The notes: generated by a model from the sequence alone, not told the origin. 64,000 bases of DNA from JANQIO01 sp043585095 (GCA_043585095.1 CP121321.1:2852001-2916000), one strand, 5' to 3'; counted from the first letter of the stretch, positions 33,271-43,115 are shown. Program-made: numbers and translations.

Positions 33271-34818
33271 GTGAATGCCTTTCCGTCTCGGGCGCCTTTG
33301 CTGCCCGAAATTCTCGCCCTGCACGGGCGTTGGCGCGCAAATCGGGACGCCGTCGTATGCGACGGTGAACATTGGAGCTGGGAACGCTTTTGCGCCGACA
33401 ACCACCAATTCGCCCACGGCCTGCACACCGAAGGTATCCATCCAGGGGATCGCGTCGGTGTGTTTATGGAGAACGGTTACCCAATGCTGACGGCGCTATT
33501 TGGCACACTCAGCGCTGGCGCCGTGTCTGTCCCGATTAATACCGCAGTATCCGATGAAGCCATTCTGGCCATGCTGAAAGATGCCGACGTGAGCGCACTG
33601 ATCGTCAGCGATATTTACGCGACTCGATTCGAAGCCCTGCAGCATGAGCTTCCTGACGCATTGCTGATCTGTGACGCTCCGCGGCCAGGATGGAAAACAC
33701 TGGAGGCCATTGCCAAAGATCAAGCCAGTCACCTGCCGGAAACAGCCCTGGCCGATGACGCACCGCTGAACATCATCTACAGTTCTGGCACCACGGGATT
33801 ACCCAAAGGCATAGTGCACACACAGGCCGGCCGCCGAGACTGGGCCTATGATCTTGCCATAGCACTGCGCTACAACGGCGGCGCAAGAACGCTGCTCACC
33901 ATAGGCCTCTACTCCAATATTTCCTGGGTTGCCATGTTGTGCACGTTGCTGGCGGGGGGAACCCTGGTCGTAGAAAGGCGCTTTGACGCCACCCGCTTTC
34001 TCGATTTGGTGGAACAAATAAATATTACTCATACCGCCATGGTGCCCGTGCAGTTTCAGCGGGTTATAGAGCAACAGAAACACGCGCCGCGACAGCTTTC
34101 CTCCATGCAAGCGATGATGAGTTGTGGTTCACCATTGCATGAAGGCTTGAAGCGAGAGATTTTTGAGGCCTTTCCCTGCGGGGTCATCGAGCTTTACGGC
34201 CTAACCGAGGGGATCATCACAACGCTTGAGCCTGAGGATGCCGAGGGTCGCTGGTCATCGGTTGGCAAGCCGCTTATCGGCACAGACATCCGCATAATCG
34301 GGGATGACGACAAAGAGCTACCTGTCAATGAAGCGGGCGAGATCGTCTCGCGAGGCCGCATCACCATGCCCGGCTACTGGCAGCGCGAAGATGCCAATCA
34401 GGCTGCGCGATGGACTGATTCATCAGAGGGGGTTTGGTTGCGCTCTGGCGATATTGGCTATCTGGATGCCGATGGCTTCTTATTCATCGTTGATCGTAAG
34501 AAAGACATGATCCTGTCCGGTGGACAGAACATTTACCCGCAGGATATTGAAGCGGTATTGATTACCCATCAGGCTGTTAGCGATGTGGCGGTAATCGGCG
34601 CGGCAAGTGAGCGTTGGGGTGAAACGCCTATCGCTCTGGTCGTTCGCAGCGACGAGGGGGTTAGCACAGAAGCCATTCGCGACTGGGCCAACCAGCGGCT
34701 GGGTAGGCAGCAGCGTCTGACTGACTGCATCGGCGTTGACGAACTACCACGCAATCCAAATGGAAAACTGCTTAAGCGTGAGCTACGCAAACGATACGGA
34801 GATAAAGTCTATGGATAA
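33271..34818 (+). CDS. AMP-dependent acyl-CoA synthetase/ligase
   Basis: 515 residues from the GTG at 33271, which follows AGGAG; a TTG at 33211 lacks a ribosome site. The ATP/AMP motif is IIYSSGTTGLPKGIVHTQ (near 168-185). Also seen are IELYGLTEGIITTLEP, the hinge YLDADGFLFIVDRKKDMILSGGQNIYPQDIE, and the catalytic lysine in LPRNPNGKLLKRELR. It activates a carboxylic acid to its CoA thioester. The acid is not identifiable; a medium, long or cyclic chain is plausible. It overlaps the next gene by 8 nt. Confidence 0.92.
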   Translation: MNAFPSRAPLLPEILALHGRWRANRDAVVCDGEHWSWERFCADNHQFAHGLHTEGIHPGDRVGVFMENGYPMLTALFGTLSAGAVSVPINTAVSDEAILAMLKDADVSALIVSDIYATRFEALQHELPDALLICDAPRPGWKTLEAIAKDQASHLPETALADDAPLNIIYSSGTTGLPKGIVHTQAGRRDWAYDLAIALRYNGGARTLLTIGLYSNISWVAMLCTLLAGGTLVVERRFDATRFLDLVEQINITHTAMVPVQFQRVIEQQKHAPRQLSSMQAMMSCGSPLHEGLKREIFEAFPCGVIELYGLTEGIITTLEPEDAEGRWSSVGKPLIGTDIRIIGDDDKELPVNEAGEIVSRGRITMPGYWQREDANQAARWTDSSEGVWLRSGDIGYLDADGFLFIVDRKKDMILSGGQNIYPQDIEAVLITHQAVSDVAVIGAASERWGETPIALVVRSDEGVSTEAIRDWANQRLGRQQRLTDCIGVDELPRNPNGKLLKRELRKRYGDKVYG

Positions 34819-35701
34819 GGCGCTATCACAACCTTTTCGCGACCACTGGTATCAAAGTGTTGATGGTCTATCGCTCTACGCGCGTGACTACGCTGGGCCT
34901 CCTGACAGCGCATTACTACCTGTATTGTGCCTCCATGGACTGACGCGAAACTCCGCCGACTTTGCCTATATCGCTAACCACCTGGCCGGCGAGCGCCGCG
35001 TAATCAGCGCAGATCAACGCGGGCGTGGTCGCTCTGATTACGACCAGAACGCCGACAACTACAATCCCGCTACCTATGTAGCCGATACGTTCAAGCTGCT
35101 GGACGAACTGCAGATTAAACAGGTGATTGTCATCGGCACATCAATGGGAGGGCTAATGGCGATGATTATGGCCAACATGCAGCCACAGCGCTTCGCTGGA
35201 ATCGTGATGAATGATGTAGGACCCGAACTTGACCCTAAAGGTCTGGAGCGCATCAAAGGCTATGTGGGCAAAAGCCAGAGGATAGAAAGTTGGGAAGACG
35301 CGATTGCTCAAACCCGAGAAACAAACGCTATCGCATTTCCGGATTTTCGCGAAGAAGACTGGCTTCGCTTCACTCGCGGCTTGTTCCATGACGTCGACGG
35401 CCTGCCTGTAATCGCTCACGACCTGGCGATCGCAAAACCCATACAGGCGTCCGAGGAAAATGCCGTGCCGCCAGATCTCTGGCCGCTGTTTCAAAACATG
35501 GCGCATATCCCAATGCTACTGGTTCGCGGCGCGCTGTCAGACCTGCTCAGCCTGAGCTGCGTTGAAAAAATGCAGGCGCTGGCGCCGGACATGGCGGTGG
35601 CGCAGATTCCACAGCGGGGCCACGCTCCCATGTTGGACGAGCCCGACGCAGTGCAAGCCATCGATGCCTTCCTGGCGAAAGTGGACGCAGCCGAAGACTA
35701 G
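34811..35701 (+). CDS. Alpha/beta hydrolase
   Basis: 296 residues. LCLHGLTRNSADF is the oxyanion loop, S111 in VIGTSMGGLMAMI is the nucleophile, the acid is probably in LLVRGALSDLLS, and the histidine is in RGHAPMLDEPDAV. The ATG at 34811 overlaps the ligase stop and has a GGAG site; longer in-frame readings lie inside the ligase gene. Coupling to the ligase suggests it releases the acid that the ligase activates, for example from an ester or lactone. This is inference. Confidence 0.9.
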   Translation: MDKALSQPFRDHWYQSVDGLSLYARDYAGPPDSALLPVLCLHGLTRNSADFAYIANHLAGERRVISADQRGRGRSDYDQNADNYNPATYVADTFKLLDELQIKQVIVIGTSMGGLMAMIMANMQPQRFAGIVMNDVGPELDPKGLERIKGYVGKSQRIESWEDAIAQTRETNAIAFPDFREEDWLRFTRGLFHDVDGLPVIAHDLAIAKPIQASEENAVPPDLWPLFQNMAHIPMLLVRGALSDLLSLSCVEKMQALAPDMAVAQIPQRGHAPMLDEPDAVQAIDAFLAKVDAAED

Positions 35702-35790
35702 TAGCGAGCGGAGCTCGCCTATAACGGCATCCTCAACGCCGCCTGCCCCACAGGTAACGCAGGGCAGGCCTGATGTATTGCCCAAGCTGT

Positions 35791-36480
35791 TTAAGCGGCA
35801 ACGCCAAACACTCGCCCCACCAGTGCAGTCAGGCCCATTGCCAGGCCGCCCCATAAGGTGACACGCAGGGCACCCACAGTGATCGACGCACCGCCAGCGC
35901 GGGCGGCAAGCGCTCCCAACAGTGCCAGACTTAACAGGGCAGTGACAACGACCAGCGGCACTAGCCTTGGTCCAGGCATCGCCCAGGCCACCGCAAGCGG
36001 GAGCGCGGCGCCAAGGGTAAATGTGATAGCAGAGAACACGGCTGCTTGCAGAGGATTCGCACTGGCACTTTCGCTGATGCCGATCTCGTCCCGGGCATGG
36101 GCTCCCAGCGCGTCGTGGGCCATCAGTTTTTCCGCCACCTCCAACGCCAGCTCCGATTCCAACCCACGCTGTTCATAGATTTCAGCCAGCTCGCGGCGCT
36201 CCACGTCGTAATTTTGTTCCAGCGAACGCTGCTCCATTTTAAGGTCCGCCTTCTCTGCGTCGGATTGGGAGCTGACCGATACATACTCCCCCGCCGCCAT
36301 GGACATGGCTCCCGCTACCAGCCCGGCTATGCCTGCCAGCAGAATGCTTTCCTGAGACGCGCTGGCTGCCGCAACACCGACGACCAGACTGGCCGTGGAT
36401 ACGATACCGTCATTGGCGCCCAATACTGCGGCTCGCAGCCAGCCTGCGCGGTGTGATCGATGTGATTCTTCATGAACCAT
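35791..36480 (-). CDS. VIT1/CCC1 family membrane protein
   Basis: 229 residues. Family marks are GWLRAAVLGANDGIVSTASLVVGVAAA, GLVAGAMSMAAGEYVSVSSQSDAEKADL, an acidic cytosolic loop (LEQNYDVERRELAEIYEQRGL) and three more helices. The family carries iron or manganese across membranes. The ion is not decided by sequence. It is convergent with the hydrolase gene and seems separate from that operon. Confidence 0.92.
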   Translation of the reverse strand: MVHEESHRSHRAGWLRAAVLGANDGIVSTASLVVGVAAASASQESILLAGIAGLVAGAMSMAAGEYVSVSSQSDAEKADLKMEQRSLEQNYDVERRELAEIYEQRGLESELALEVAEKLMAHDALGAHARDEIGISESASANPLQAAVFSAITFTLGAALPLAVAWAMPGPRLVPLVVVTALLSLALLGALAARAGGASITVGALRVTLWGGLAMGLTALVGRVFGVAA

Positions 36481-36513
36481 AATTGCTGCCAGGCAGAGGT
36501 GTGAAGCTACTAG

Positions 36514-37656
36514 TCACGCCTTAATTGTTAGCGCCGCATAACCCCGCGCCCAGTGCGACAGGCGCCACCGAGACTCAGTAATTTCGTAGTCGGGATAGGC
36601 CGCCAACAGTCGGGGGAAGTAGGCTCGCGCCTCCAGCCGTGCAATATGCTGGCCTACGCATTTGTGTAAACCGAAGCCCAGCGCCAGATGGTCTTTATTG
36701 GCGCGCTCGATATCGAAGCTATCGGGGTCGGCGTAATGGTTGGGGTCGTGATTCGCGGCGGCGAACATCAGGCTAATCTCGGCGCCCTCGGGAATGACGG
36801 TGCCGTCTATCTCCAAATCCTGCGTAAGGCGACGCGGCAGACCCTGGGCTGGCGGCTCTATGCGCAGCATCTCTTCTATCGCGCCGTCCAATAACTCGGG
36901 CCGCTCGATGAGTTTTTTGCGCTGTTCCGGAAAACGTGCCAGCAGCCCGGTGCCATTACCCAGCAGATTGATGGTGGTATCGACACCGGCGAAACCCAGG
37001 CAGTTGGCAAAGATGCGCGTCTCTTCCGGTTTCAGAACGCCCTGGGTTTCCTGATCGACCAGCCAGCTCAAGTGATCATCACCTGGCATGCGGCGTTTCT
37101 GTTCCAGTACCTCCTCAATCATCGCTGCGAAGTCATCCAGTACCTTTACCGCTATCTCTGGCGAAGCGTCCTCGCTGGATTCAGGGTCGACTCCCATCAG
37201 CACTTCGCCAATCGCATACCACTGATCTGCCGCCGATTCCGGGAAACCGAGAAAGCGCGTCATGAATACCTGCGGCAAGCGGGTAATCACCGAGTGGTAC
37301 AGATCGATTTCGCCGCTTTTGGGGAGACCTGCAAACAGCTCGTCCACTACACTTTCCATCAGTGGTGCCAGCCTGTCGACCACGCCGCGGGAAAATTCCG
37401 GTATCACCGACTTGCGTATGGTGTTGTGCAGATCGCCATCACTGGTCGCCAGTGAAGGGATATAGGCGTGCCCCGTTTCGCCATTGAGCGTACCTTCTGG
37501 ATGTCGGAGCAAACGGCGCACGTCGTCGTAACGGGTAATCATCCAGATGTTGCGACTGGCATCAAAATAGGCCGGGTGTTGTTCGCGCAGCGTCGCGTAA
37601 CGCTGGTAAAGATTCTCGTGATAGTCCGCTGATTGAACGTCTACGATGGCATTCAT
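36514..37656 (-). CDS. Cytochrome P450 (bacterial, soluble)
   Basis: 380 residues from the ATG at 37656, which follows GGGGAG; a longer in-frame reading starts at 37698. The I-helix is CLGFAGVDTTIN (219-230), the ExxR pair is E262 and R265 in EEMLRIEPP, and the heme-binding block is ALGFGLHKCVGQHIARLEAR with C333. It inserts oxygen using electrons from a ferredoxin. No ferredoxin or reductase gene adjoins it. The substrate is unknown; the 5-alpha-reductase-like neighbour hints at terpenoids or steroids. Confidence 0.93.
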   Translation of the reverse strand: MNAIVDVQSADYHENLYQRYATLREQHPAYFDASRNIWMITRYDDVRRLLRHPEGTLNGETGHAYIPSLATSDGDLHNTIRKSVIPEFSRGVVDRLAPLMESVVDELFAGLPKSGEIDLYHSVITRLPQVFMTRFLGFPESAADQWYAIGEVLMGVDPESSEDASPEIAVKVLDDFAAMIEEVLEQKRRMPGDDHLSWLVDQETQGVLKPEETRIFANCLGFAGVDTTINLLGNGTGLLARFPEQRKKLIERPELLDGAIEEMLRIEPPAQGLPRRLTQDLEIDGTVIPEGAEISLMFAAANHDPNHYADPDSFDIERANKDHLALGFGLHKCVGQHIARLEARAYFPRLLAAYPDYEITESRWRLSHWARGYAALTIKA

Positions 37657-37771
37657 GATATCTCCCCGCTCTTCTGTGGAAGCGCTTGTCCTCACCAACG
37701 CTAAGTCGAGGACTGCAGCGCGTGAAACGCGTCTGCAAAAGCTTTTGTTATTTTAAAGCGCTCGCCCTTTA

Positions 37772-37819
37772 AGCTAGCCTTTCACTTAGCTAGTCCTTCA
37801 ATTAACTAGCCCTTCACTC
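37772..37819. repeat. Three 16-bp degenerate tandem repeats upstream of the P450 gene
   Basis: AGCTAGCCTTTCACTT, AGCTAGTCCTTCAATT and AACTAGCCCTTCACTC follow each other exactly (37772, 37788 and 37804). They lie in the 274-nt divergent gap between the P450 and reductase-like genes, which otherwise shows nothing I can name. Confidence 0.75.
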
Positions 37820-37930
37820 TCACCCTTCATACGCTCGGGTTTTAAACCAATGGGCACTTCGCCGGGGCGCAACTAGTGATTGGCTTGGCGCTTGTGACAC
37901 TATAGCTCGCTTTTTTGAGGAGCGCTCATT

Positions 37931-38725
37931 ATGCAGTGGTACACGGGTAACACCTTTTACGACACCGTTCTTGCCGCGGGCTTTGTCTTTGCGGCGCTAA
38001 TTTTGCTGTCCAGCCTGTTTGGCACGGCCGCTTATGGCGGACGGTTTGGCGCCAAGGCTGGCGGCTTTAAGATGGGCTCCAAGATCGGCTGGGTGGTGAT
38101 GGAACTGCCCGGGCTGATTGTCTTCCCCATCGTATTCTTCATGGGCAGCAATGCGCTTGAGCCTGTGCCGCTGTTTTTCCTTGGCGTGTGGCTGTTCCAC
38201 TACAGCAATCGCGCGCTGGTCAACCCGATGCTAATGCGGGTGCAGCCGGGGTCACAGTCGTCTTTCGCGATATCAGTCGTGCTTGCTGGCTGGGTAACGC
38301 TCACCATTCACGGTTATTTGAATGCCGCTTACATCACTGAGTACGGCACCCAGTATGTGCAGGCATGGTTCAGTGACCCGCGTTTTCTGATAGGGCTTGC
38401 CGTGTACGCCTTTGGTTTCACACTGAACGTGCACTCGGATTACATCCTGCGGAACCTGAGATCCAAGCACCCCAGGCCGGACGAGCCCCGTTACAAGATT
38501 CCCTACGGCGGTGGCTTCCGCTTTGTGTCCTGCCCGCAGTATCTGGGCGAGATTTTGTCTTTCACCGGCTTCGCAATCATGACCTGGAATCTGGGCGCCG
38601 TGTTCGTATTGGCAGTCACCATGGCCAACCTGGTGCCACGGGCAGTGCAAACCCATAAGTGGTTCAAGAAAAACTTTGACGACTATCCCAGAGAACGCAA
38701 AGCCGTTATTCCATTCGTGCTCTGA
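37931..38725 (+). CDS. Steroid 5-alpha-reductase-like membrane protein
   Basis: 264 residues with about six membrane segments. The C-terminal family block is YKIPYGGGFRFVSCPQYLGEILSFTGFAIMTW, with NAD(P)H-binding HKWFKKNFDDYPRERKAVIPFVL at the end. VVMELPGLIVFPIVFF and FHYSNRALVNPMLMRVQPGS are also typical of the 3-oxo-5-alpha-steroid 4-dehydrogenase group. Bacterial members' substrates are poorly known. The ATG has GAGGAG eight bases upstream. Confidence 0.87.
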   Translation: MQWYTGNTFYDTVLAAGFVFAALILLSSLFGTAAYGGRFGAKAGGFKMGSKIGWVVMELPGLIVFPIVFFMGSNALEPVPLFFLGVWLFHYSNRALVNPMLMRVQPGSQSSFAISVVLAGWVTLTIHGYLNAAYITEYGTQYVQAWFSDPRFLIGLAVYAFGFTLNVHSDYILRNLRSKHPRPDEPRYKIPYGGGFRFVSCPQYLGEILSFTGFAIMTWNLGAVFVLAVTMANLVPRAVQTHKWFKKNFDDYPRERKAVIPFVL

Positions 38726-38772
38726 GGCGCACGTATCGGGCGCGACAGAGAAGGTGCTAGAGGCTACAAAAG

Positions 38773-39606
38773 CTATAGATAGCCCATCTCTGTCGCCAGG
38801 GCCCTGAAGTCCTGATTGGACGTGTCACGTATCGCGTCACCTACTATTTCAAACAGCTTATCGCGCTGGGGTTTTTTGCCTGTGCTGGCAACGCTGTGAG
38901 AGAACATTTCCAGCGCCAGCGGCGGCGTATCCAAATTGAGCATATCGAACACACGCCCCATCCACCGCTCAGGCTGCGCGATCAAGTCTTCGTATTTGAT
39001 GACCAACGTGCCTTCCGCGTCTGACCTGGCGTGCTGCATCAGGTAAACATACTTCTCTGTCCAACCACCGATTCGGTTGCTGGCTCGGGTACGTAGCTCC
39101 TGCTCGTTTTTGAGCAACGCTTTGGCGTTCTCCCAGGCCAGAAAGCCGCTAACCAGCGTATCCAGGGGGTCTCGCAACAACACGATGAATTTGCACTCTG
39201 GGAACATCTGCCTGAGAAACCACAAGGTGTGCTGGCCTTTGCGATAACGTATTTCCTTGAAGCCCCAGTGCACTGCATCGAGGTCCAGATCTTTAGTCAG
39301 TAGATTGAGCACCAGATTTCGGTGCTCTCGGTACACGTCGTCACGGGTGAAATTATTGACCCAGCAAATGTCGGCCTTGCGATCCTTTATCGGACCCTGA
39401 ATCAGGCCCGGCGAGATGGCTTTTTTACCGTAGACGTACTGCTCCACATCCGCCGTTTGAGTGAGCTTGTGATAGGAGTTGGCAATGGGGCCGAGAAAAC
39501 CCTCGTGCTCCCCGTACATCACAATGTTCGGATGCGCGTTGATTGAACGTTGGACCAGGGTACTGCCGCAGCGGCCGCTACCGAACAGAAATAATGGTGC
39601 CTTCAT
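38773..39606 (-). CDS. Sulfotransferase family protein
   Basis: 277 residues. The PAPS 5'-phosphosulfate loop is FLFGSGRCGSTLVQRS at the N-terminus, and the 3'-phosphate motif is VLLRDPLDTLVSGF. Late blocks are VIKYEDLIAQPERW and the STGKKPQRDK region. The ATG at 39606 gives the family start; a reading from 39756 adds an unrelated extension. It would move a sulfo group from PAPS to a hydroxyl or sugar acceptor. The acceptor is unknown. Confidence 0.88.
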   Translation of the reverse strand: MKAPLFLFGSGRCGSTLVQRSINAHPNIVMYGEHEGFLGPIANSYHKLTQTADVEQYVYGKKAISPGLIQGPIKDRKADICWVNNFTRDDVYREHRNLVLNLLTKDLDLDAVHWGFKEIRYRKGQHTLWFLRQMFPECKFIVLLRDPLDTLVSGFLAWENAKALLKNEQELRTRASNRIGGWTEKYVYLMQHARSDAEGTLVIKYEDLIAQPERWMGRVFDMLNLDTPPLALEMFSHSVASTGKKPQRDKLFEIVGDAIRDTSNQDFRALATEMGYL

Positions 39607-39733
39607 GGTGTGTATGAACTCGCCTTCTCGCCAGAATCGGGAAGCGTGCTGTATGCGCGCGCGGCAATCATACGTTTTTTGGTCACGTCGCTCCAAATGC
39701 CCCGGCGAAAAACCCTGGCCTATAAAGCGGACT

Positions 39734-41089
39734 TTAGGCCAGGAACCCCAAATCACGGACCGCGAAGTTCTGTAGATGCGGAGCTACCGCACCCAACTCA
39801 GCATCATCAATACCAAACCAACGCGCCAGCGTTGCCGCATATTGGTCTGCGGAGGTTGTCGGTATGATTCTACCGTCGCCAACATCATCCGCGCCGCCAA
39901 TCTCCAGCAGCGGATAGTCGCCATAGATTTGCTGACCCAGCACAGAGCCACCCACCACGAGCTGGTTCCCGCCCCAGGCATGGTCGGTGCCATCGCCGTT
40001 CGAGGTCAGGGTGCGTCCAAAATCGGATTGAGTAAACGTGGTAACGCTTTGCGCCACGCCCAACTCCTGCGTTGCGTTATAAAATGCCGTGATCGCTTCG
40101 CTCACGCCACCCAGTAACTCAGGTTGGTCCTGATTCTGATTGTCATGGGAGTCGAAGCCTCCCGCGGCAACGAAAAACACCTGCCGTCGCATAGAGAGCT
40201 CATCCCGCACCGCGATCAAACGTGCAACGGTGCTCAGCTGCTCGCCGAGCTGCGTTTCAGGAAACGGCGTGGTTAGCGCCGGCGCAGCGTCGATGGCCAG
40301 CGACACGGTATCGGCTGCCTCGATCGCCCGCCGCTGAACCTCGGCAAAGCCTCGCGTGTAAGCATCGCCGTATTGCGCTGAAACAATATCCAGAAACGCG
40401 GCCCGTTGCTGAAACAGAATATCGTCCGGGTCCAATGAAAAGCCCTCGAAGCGAACCGGTCCCCCCGGGCCCATCACGTAGGCCACCGTATCGTCTGCCG
40501 CCTGCAAAAGGTTGTTACCAAACAGAGAGGCATTGGTCGCCATCTGCTGACCCGACACATTGTTTCGAATCAGGTCCGCCATACGTCCCGCCCAACCGGT
40601 GTTGCTTTGCGCCGTGCCCTTCAGCGACAGCCATTGATCCTGCTGATCGTTATGGGAAAAAAGCTGAGGCGGCAGCTGCACCGATCCCTGCAAAACCTGA
40701 TCCCTGGTAGCAGGCTCTAACAAAGGCCCCACGTTCGCGACAAATGCCGCCGCGCCAGTATCAAACAGCGATTGCAATCCCGGCATCGACGGATGCAGGC
40801 CGTAGTCAACGCCGTCGCTGGTAACCGGGTTAATCGGCAGCAGCGCATCCTGCGCAACAGACAGATTTTGACGCGCATCCGCATAGACACCGTACTCGGC
40901 ACTGCTGCGCGGCACGAGCATATTGAAAGAATCATTGCCGCCGAATAAAAATACGCATACCAGCGCGCGATAGTCGCTAAAACTACCACCGCCACCGACA
41001 ACCTGAGAAAACGCAGCGCCGGGCGTAGCCGCAAACGCCGCCATGGCAGCGCTGCGGCTTAGAAACATTCTACGAGTGAGATCATTCAT
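39734..41089 (-). CDS. DUF1501 exported protein
   Basis: 451 residues. The N-terminus TRRMFLSRSAAMAAFAATPGAAFSQ is a twin-arginine signal, so it is probably exported folded by Tat. ALVCVFLFGGNDSFNMLVP, GAAAFVANVGPL and TQSDFGRTLTSNGDGTDHAWGGNQLVVG are standard for DUF1501, which has an alkaline-phosphatase/sulfatase-like fold. The histidine and aspartate in DGTDHAWGG resemble metal ligands. It follows the DUF1800 gene by 19 nt; the two are found as a pair across many marine bacteria. Confidence 0.9.
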   Translation of the reverse strand: MNDLTRRMFLSRSAAMAAFAATPGAAFSQVVGGGGSFSDYRALVCVFLFGGNDSFNMLVPRSSAEYGVYADARQNLSVAQDALLPINPVTSDGVDYGLHPSMPGLQSLFDTGAAAFVANVGPLLEPATRDQVLQGSVQLPPQLFSHNDQQDQWLSLKGTAQSNTGWAGRMADLIRNNVSGQQMATNASLFGNNLLQAADDTVAYVMGPGGPVRFEGFSLDPDDILFQQRAAFLDIVSAQYGDAYTRGFAEVQRRAIEAADTVSLAIDAAPALTTPFPETQLGEQLSTVARLIAVRDELSMRRQVFFVAAGGFDSHDNQNQDQPELLGGVSEAITAFYNATQELGVAQSVTTFTQSDFGRTLTSNGDGTDHAWGGNQLVVGGSVLGQQIYGDYPLLEIGGADDVGDGRIIPTTSADQYAATLARWFGIDDAELGAVAPHLQNFAVRDLGFLA

Positions 41090-41108
41090 AACCTTGCCTC
41101 TATCAAGT

Positions 41109-42854
41109 TCAGCGCTGAGCCGCGTATTCAGGTGACGCGGCAATGAAATACACCGCATCCGCTGCGCGCAGCTCTCGCTCGTTGGCGGGTATGCGCTCAA
41201 GCATGCCGGCCAGTTCCTCTCGCAACACGGAGGAAATTTCACCACCCAGCAATTTTTCGGCAACGCGATCGATCAGCGCATCAATGTCATCCGCCAACGC
41301 AATCTCTTCTGAGATATCGATAAAGACATCACCCGCTCTCAAGTTGTCGCTGGTTTGATTGAACTGGAACGCCTGCTGCAACATAAAATTAGTCACCACC
41401 GTATTCTGATACTCCGTTGCGATCTGCAGCTCCGGGGCAACCCTGCCTGCCTCACTGATCTCACCGGGTGGCGCGTAAAAAGGGCTAAAGAAATTGAAAA
41501 CAGAAGGGGATTGCAACGGACCCTGGCCAAACAGAAAGGACGCTTGTATCAGCGGATAACCGCCGCTGAGGGACTGCGCATCATAATTGCGCCATAGCTG
41601 CGTGACTCGCAGCAAAGGCTCCTTGATCTTGCCATCGAATTCTGTTGGCGACTCCGGACGCGCTTCTTCATCAAGAAGAATGGCGCGCACTACCGCACCA
41701 AGGTCACCGCGTTGGCCCGCGCCGTTGTCATTAAACACTTGCGCAACGCGCGCTATATAGTCTGGAGACGGATTGCTGGTTACCAACCGTTGTATCAGGC
41801 GAATCGCTATAAACGGCCCGACGTTGGGGTGATTAAAGATATTGTCCAGCGCGTCCGCCAAATCCTGCTCGCCGGCTTGACCCGCCGGTAGCACAACGCC
41901 GTTGAGTAATGCCTTGGCACCGGTGTCGTGGAAGTCGGGATACAACTGCATGGGCATCACCTGGTTTTCCAAAGATGGCGAGGCCTGTCGAAAATCATTT
42001 CCGCCCGCCCAACTCCAGCCGGTGAACACATGTGAAAAGCCTTCGATAACAGCCTGGTCATAGCTGGGCACCGGGACACCCTGCGCATCCAGTACCTGAC
42101 TGCCATCCAAGGCGAGCTCAACCAGTCCGATGGAAAACAGTTGCATCACTTCCCGCGCATAATTCTCATCCGGGCGGATATTGCGAGCGTCATTGGGGCG
42201 TTCATTGCCCAGCATACTCAGGTAGACGCCCATCGCCGGGTGAAGCGTGACGTCTTCCAGCAGCTCTCGGTAGTTGCCAAAAGCGTTTTGCGCCAGCATG
42301 TCGTAGTAGTCCGCAAGCGCATAAGGACCGTTAATCAATGCACCCTGCTGCGACACCACCATAATTTGCGAGAGCGCAAAGGCGACGCGCTGTCGAAGCT
42401 GGTCGTCACCGTGCAGGGCATTACGAAACCAGATATCCACCCTGTCCGTTTGCAGCTCGCCAAAAAAGTCTGGCACCGGCAAAGACTGTACATGGGGAAG
42501 CTGCACCGATACGGGGGCCATAAACTGCTCGTCCAGCCAGGCCTCAATGCCCATCTCCTGAAGGCGATTGACTTCTTCCTCTGTGGCGCCAAAGGTCGCT
42601 TGATTCAAAAACCGGAAGGCCTCTGTTGCCGTCACCATTGGACCGGGGGCCGGCGGGGGAGAAGAATCGCCGCCATCACCGTCTCCATCGTCGCCTGCAC
42701 CACCGCCATCGTCGATGACAACGCCGCCATCACCGGCAGTGCTGCTACCCCCGCCCCCTCCGCCGCAGCCGGTCATTACCAGCACCATTGAGATCAATCC
42801 AAGGCGAACCAGCCGGAGTAAAGAGGTCTGTGTATTGTTAGTTATCCACGTCAT
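41109..42854 (-). CDS. DUF1800 lipoprotein
   Basis: About 581 residues from the ATG at 42854. A signal peptide ends in the lipobox VMTGC, then a low-complexity linker of Gly, Asp and Pro (residues ~34-75). The DUF1800 domain has FLNQATFGATEEEVNRLQEMGIEAWLDEQF, WFRNALHGDDQLRQRVAFALSQIMVVS, NYAREVMQLFSIGLVEL and FSHVFTGWSW. Function is unknown; it is a predicted outer-membrane-anchored protein paired with the DUF1501 protein. The start is not well marked. Confidence 0.88.
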   Translation of the reverse strand: MTWITNNTQTSLLRLVRLGLISMVLVMTGCGGGGGGSSTAGDGGVVIDDGGGAGDDGDGDGGDSSPPPAPGPMVTATEAFRFLNQATFGATEEEVNRLQEMGIEAWLDEQFMAPVSVQLPHVQSLPVPDFFGELQTDRVDIWFRNALHGDDQLRQRVAFALSQIMVVSQQGALINGPYALADYYDMLAQNAFGNYRELLEDVTLHPAMGVYLSMLGNERPNDARNIRPDENYAREVMQLFSIGLVELALDGSQVLDAQGVPVPSYDQAVIEGFSHVFTGWSWAGGNDFRQASPSLENQVMPMQLYPDFHDTGAKALLNGVVLPAGQAGEQDLADALDNIFNHPNVGPFIAIRLIQRLVTSNPSPDYIARVAQVFNDNGAGQRGDLGAVVRAILLDEEARPESPTEFDGKIKEPLLRVTQLWRNYDAQSLSGGYPLIQASFLFGQGPLQSPSVFNFFSPFYAPPGEISEAGRVAPELQIATEYQNTVVTNFMLQQAFQFNQTSDNLRAGDVFIDISEEIALADDIDALIDRVAEKLLGGEISSVLREELAGMLERIPANERELRAADAVYFIAASPEYAAQR

Positions 42855-43115
42855 AGTCAGTGTCTTAACGATAGCCTTTGCCCTGAAAACGCAGCCTAGC
42901 AAGTCTGGTTGACAGCGACAGAGGGAAATTTGCATGGCAATGCGCGAACTGTGAACCGCATCAGCTTTATTGAAGCACAGTCGGCCAGACCGTAAGTACC
43001 AGCGCAGCGAGTTGAACTTACACTCCTACCCTTGCAGGCCTACCCTTGCAGATTCTTACTACATTGCAGACACTGCTGAAACGACGTCTGCTATAACGAA
43101 TTTGGAAATCCTTCG

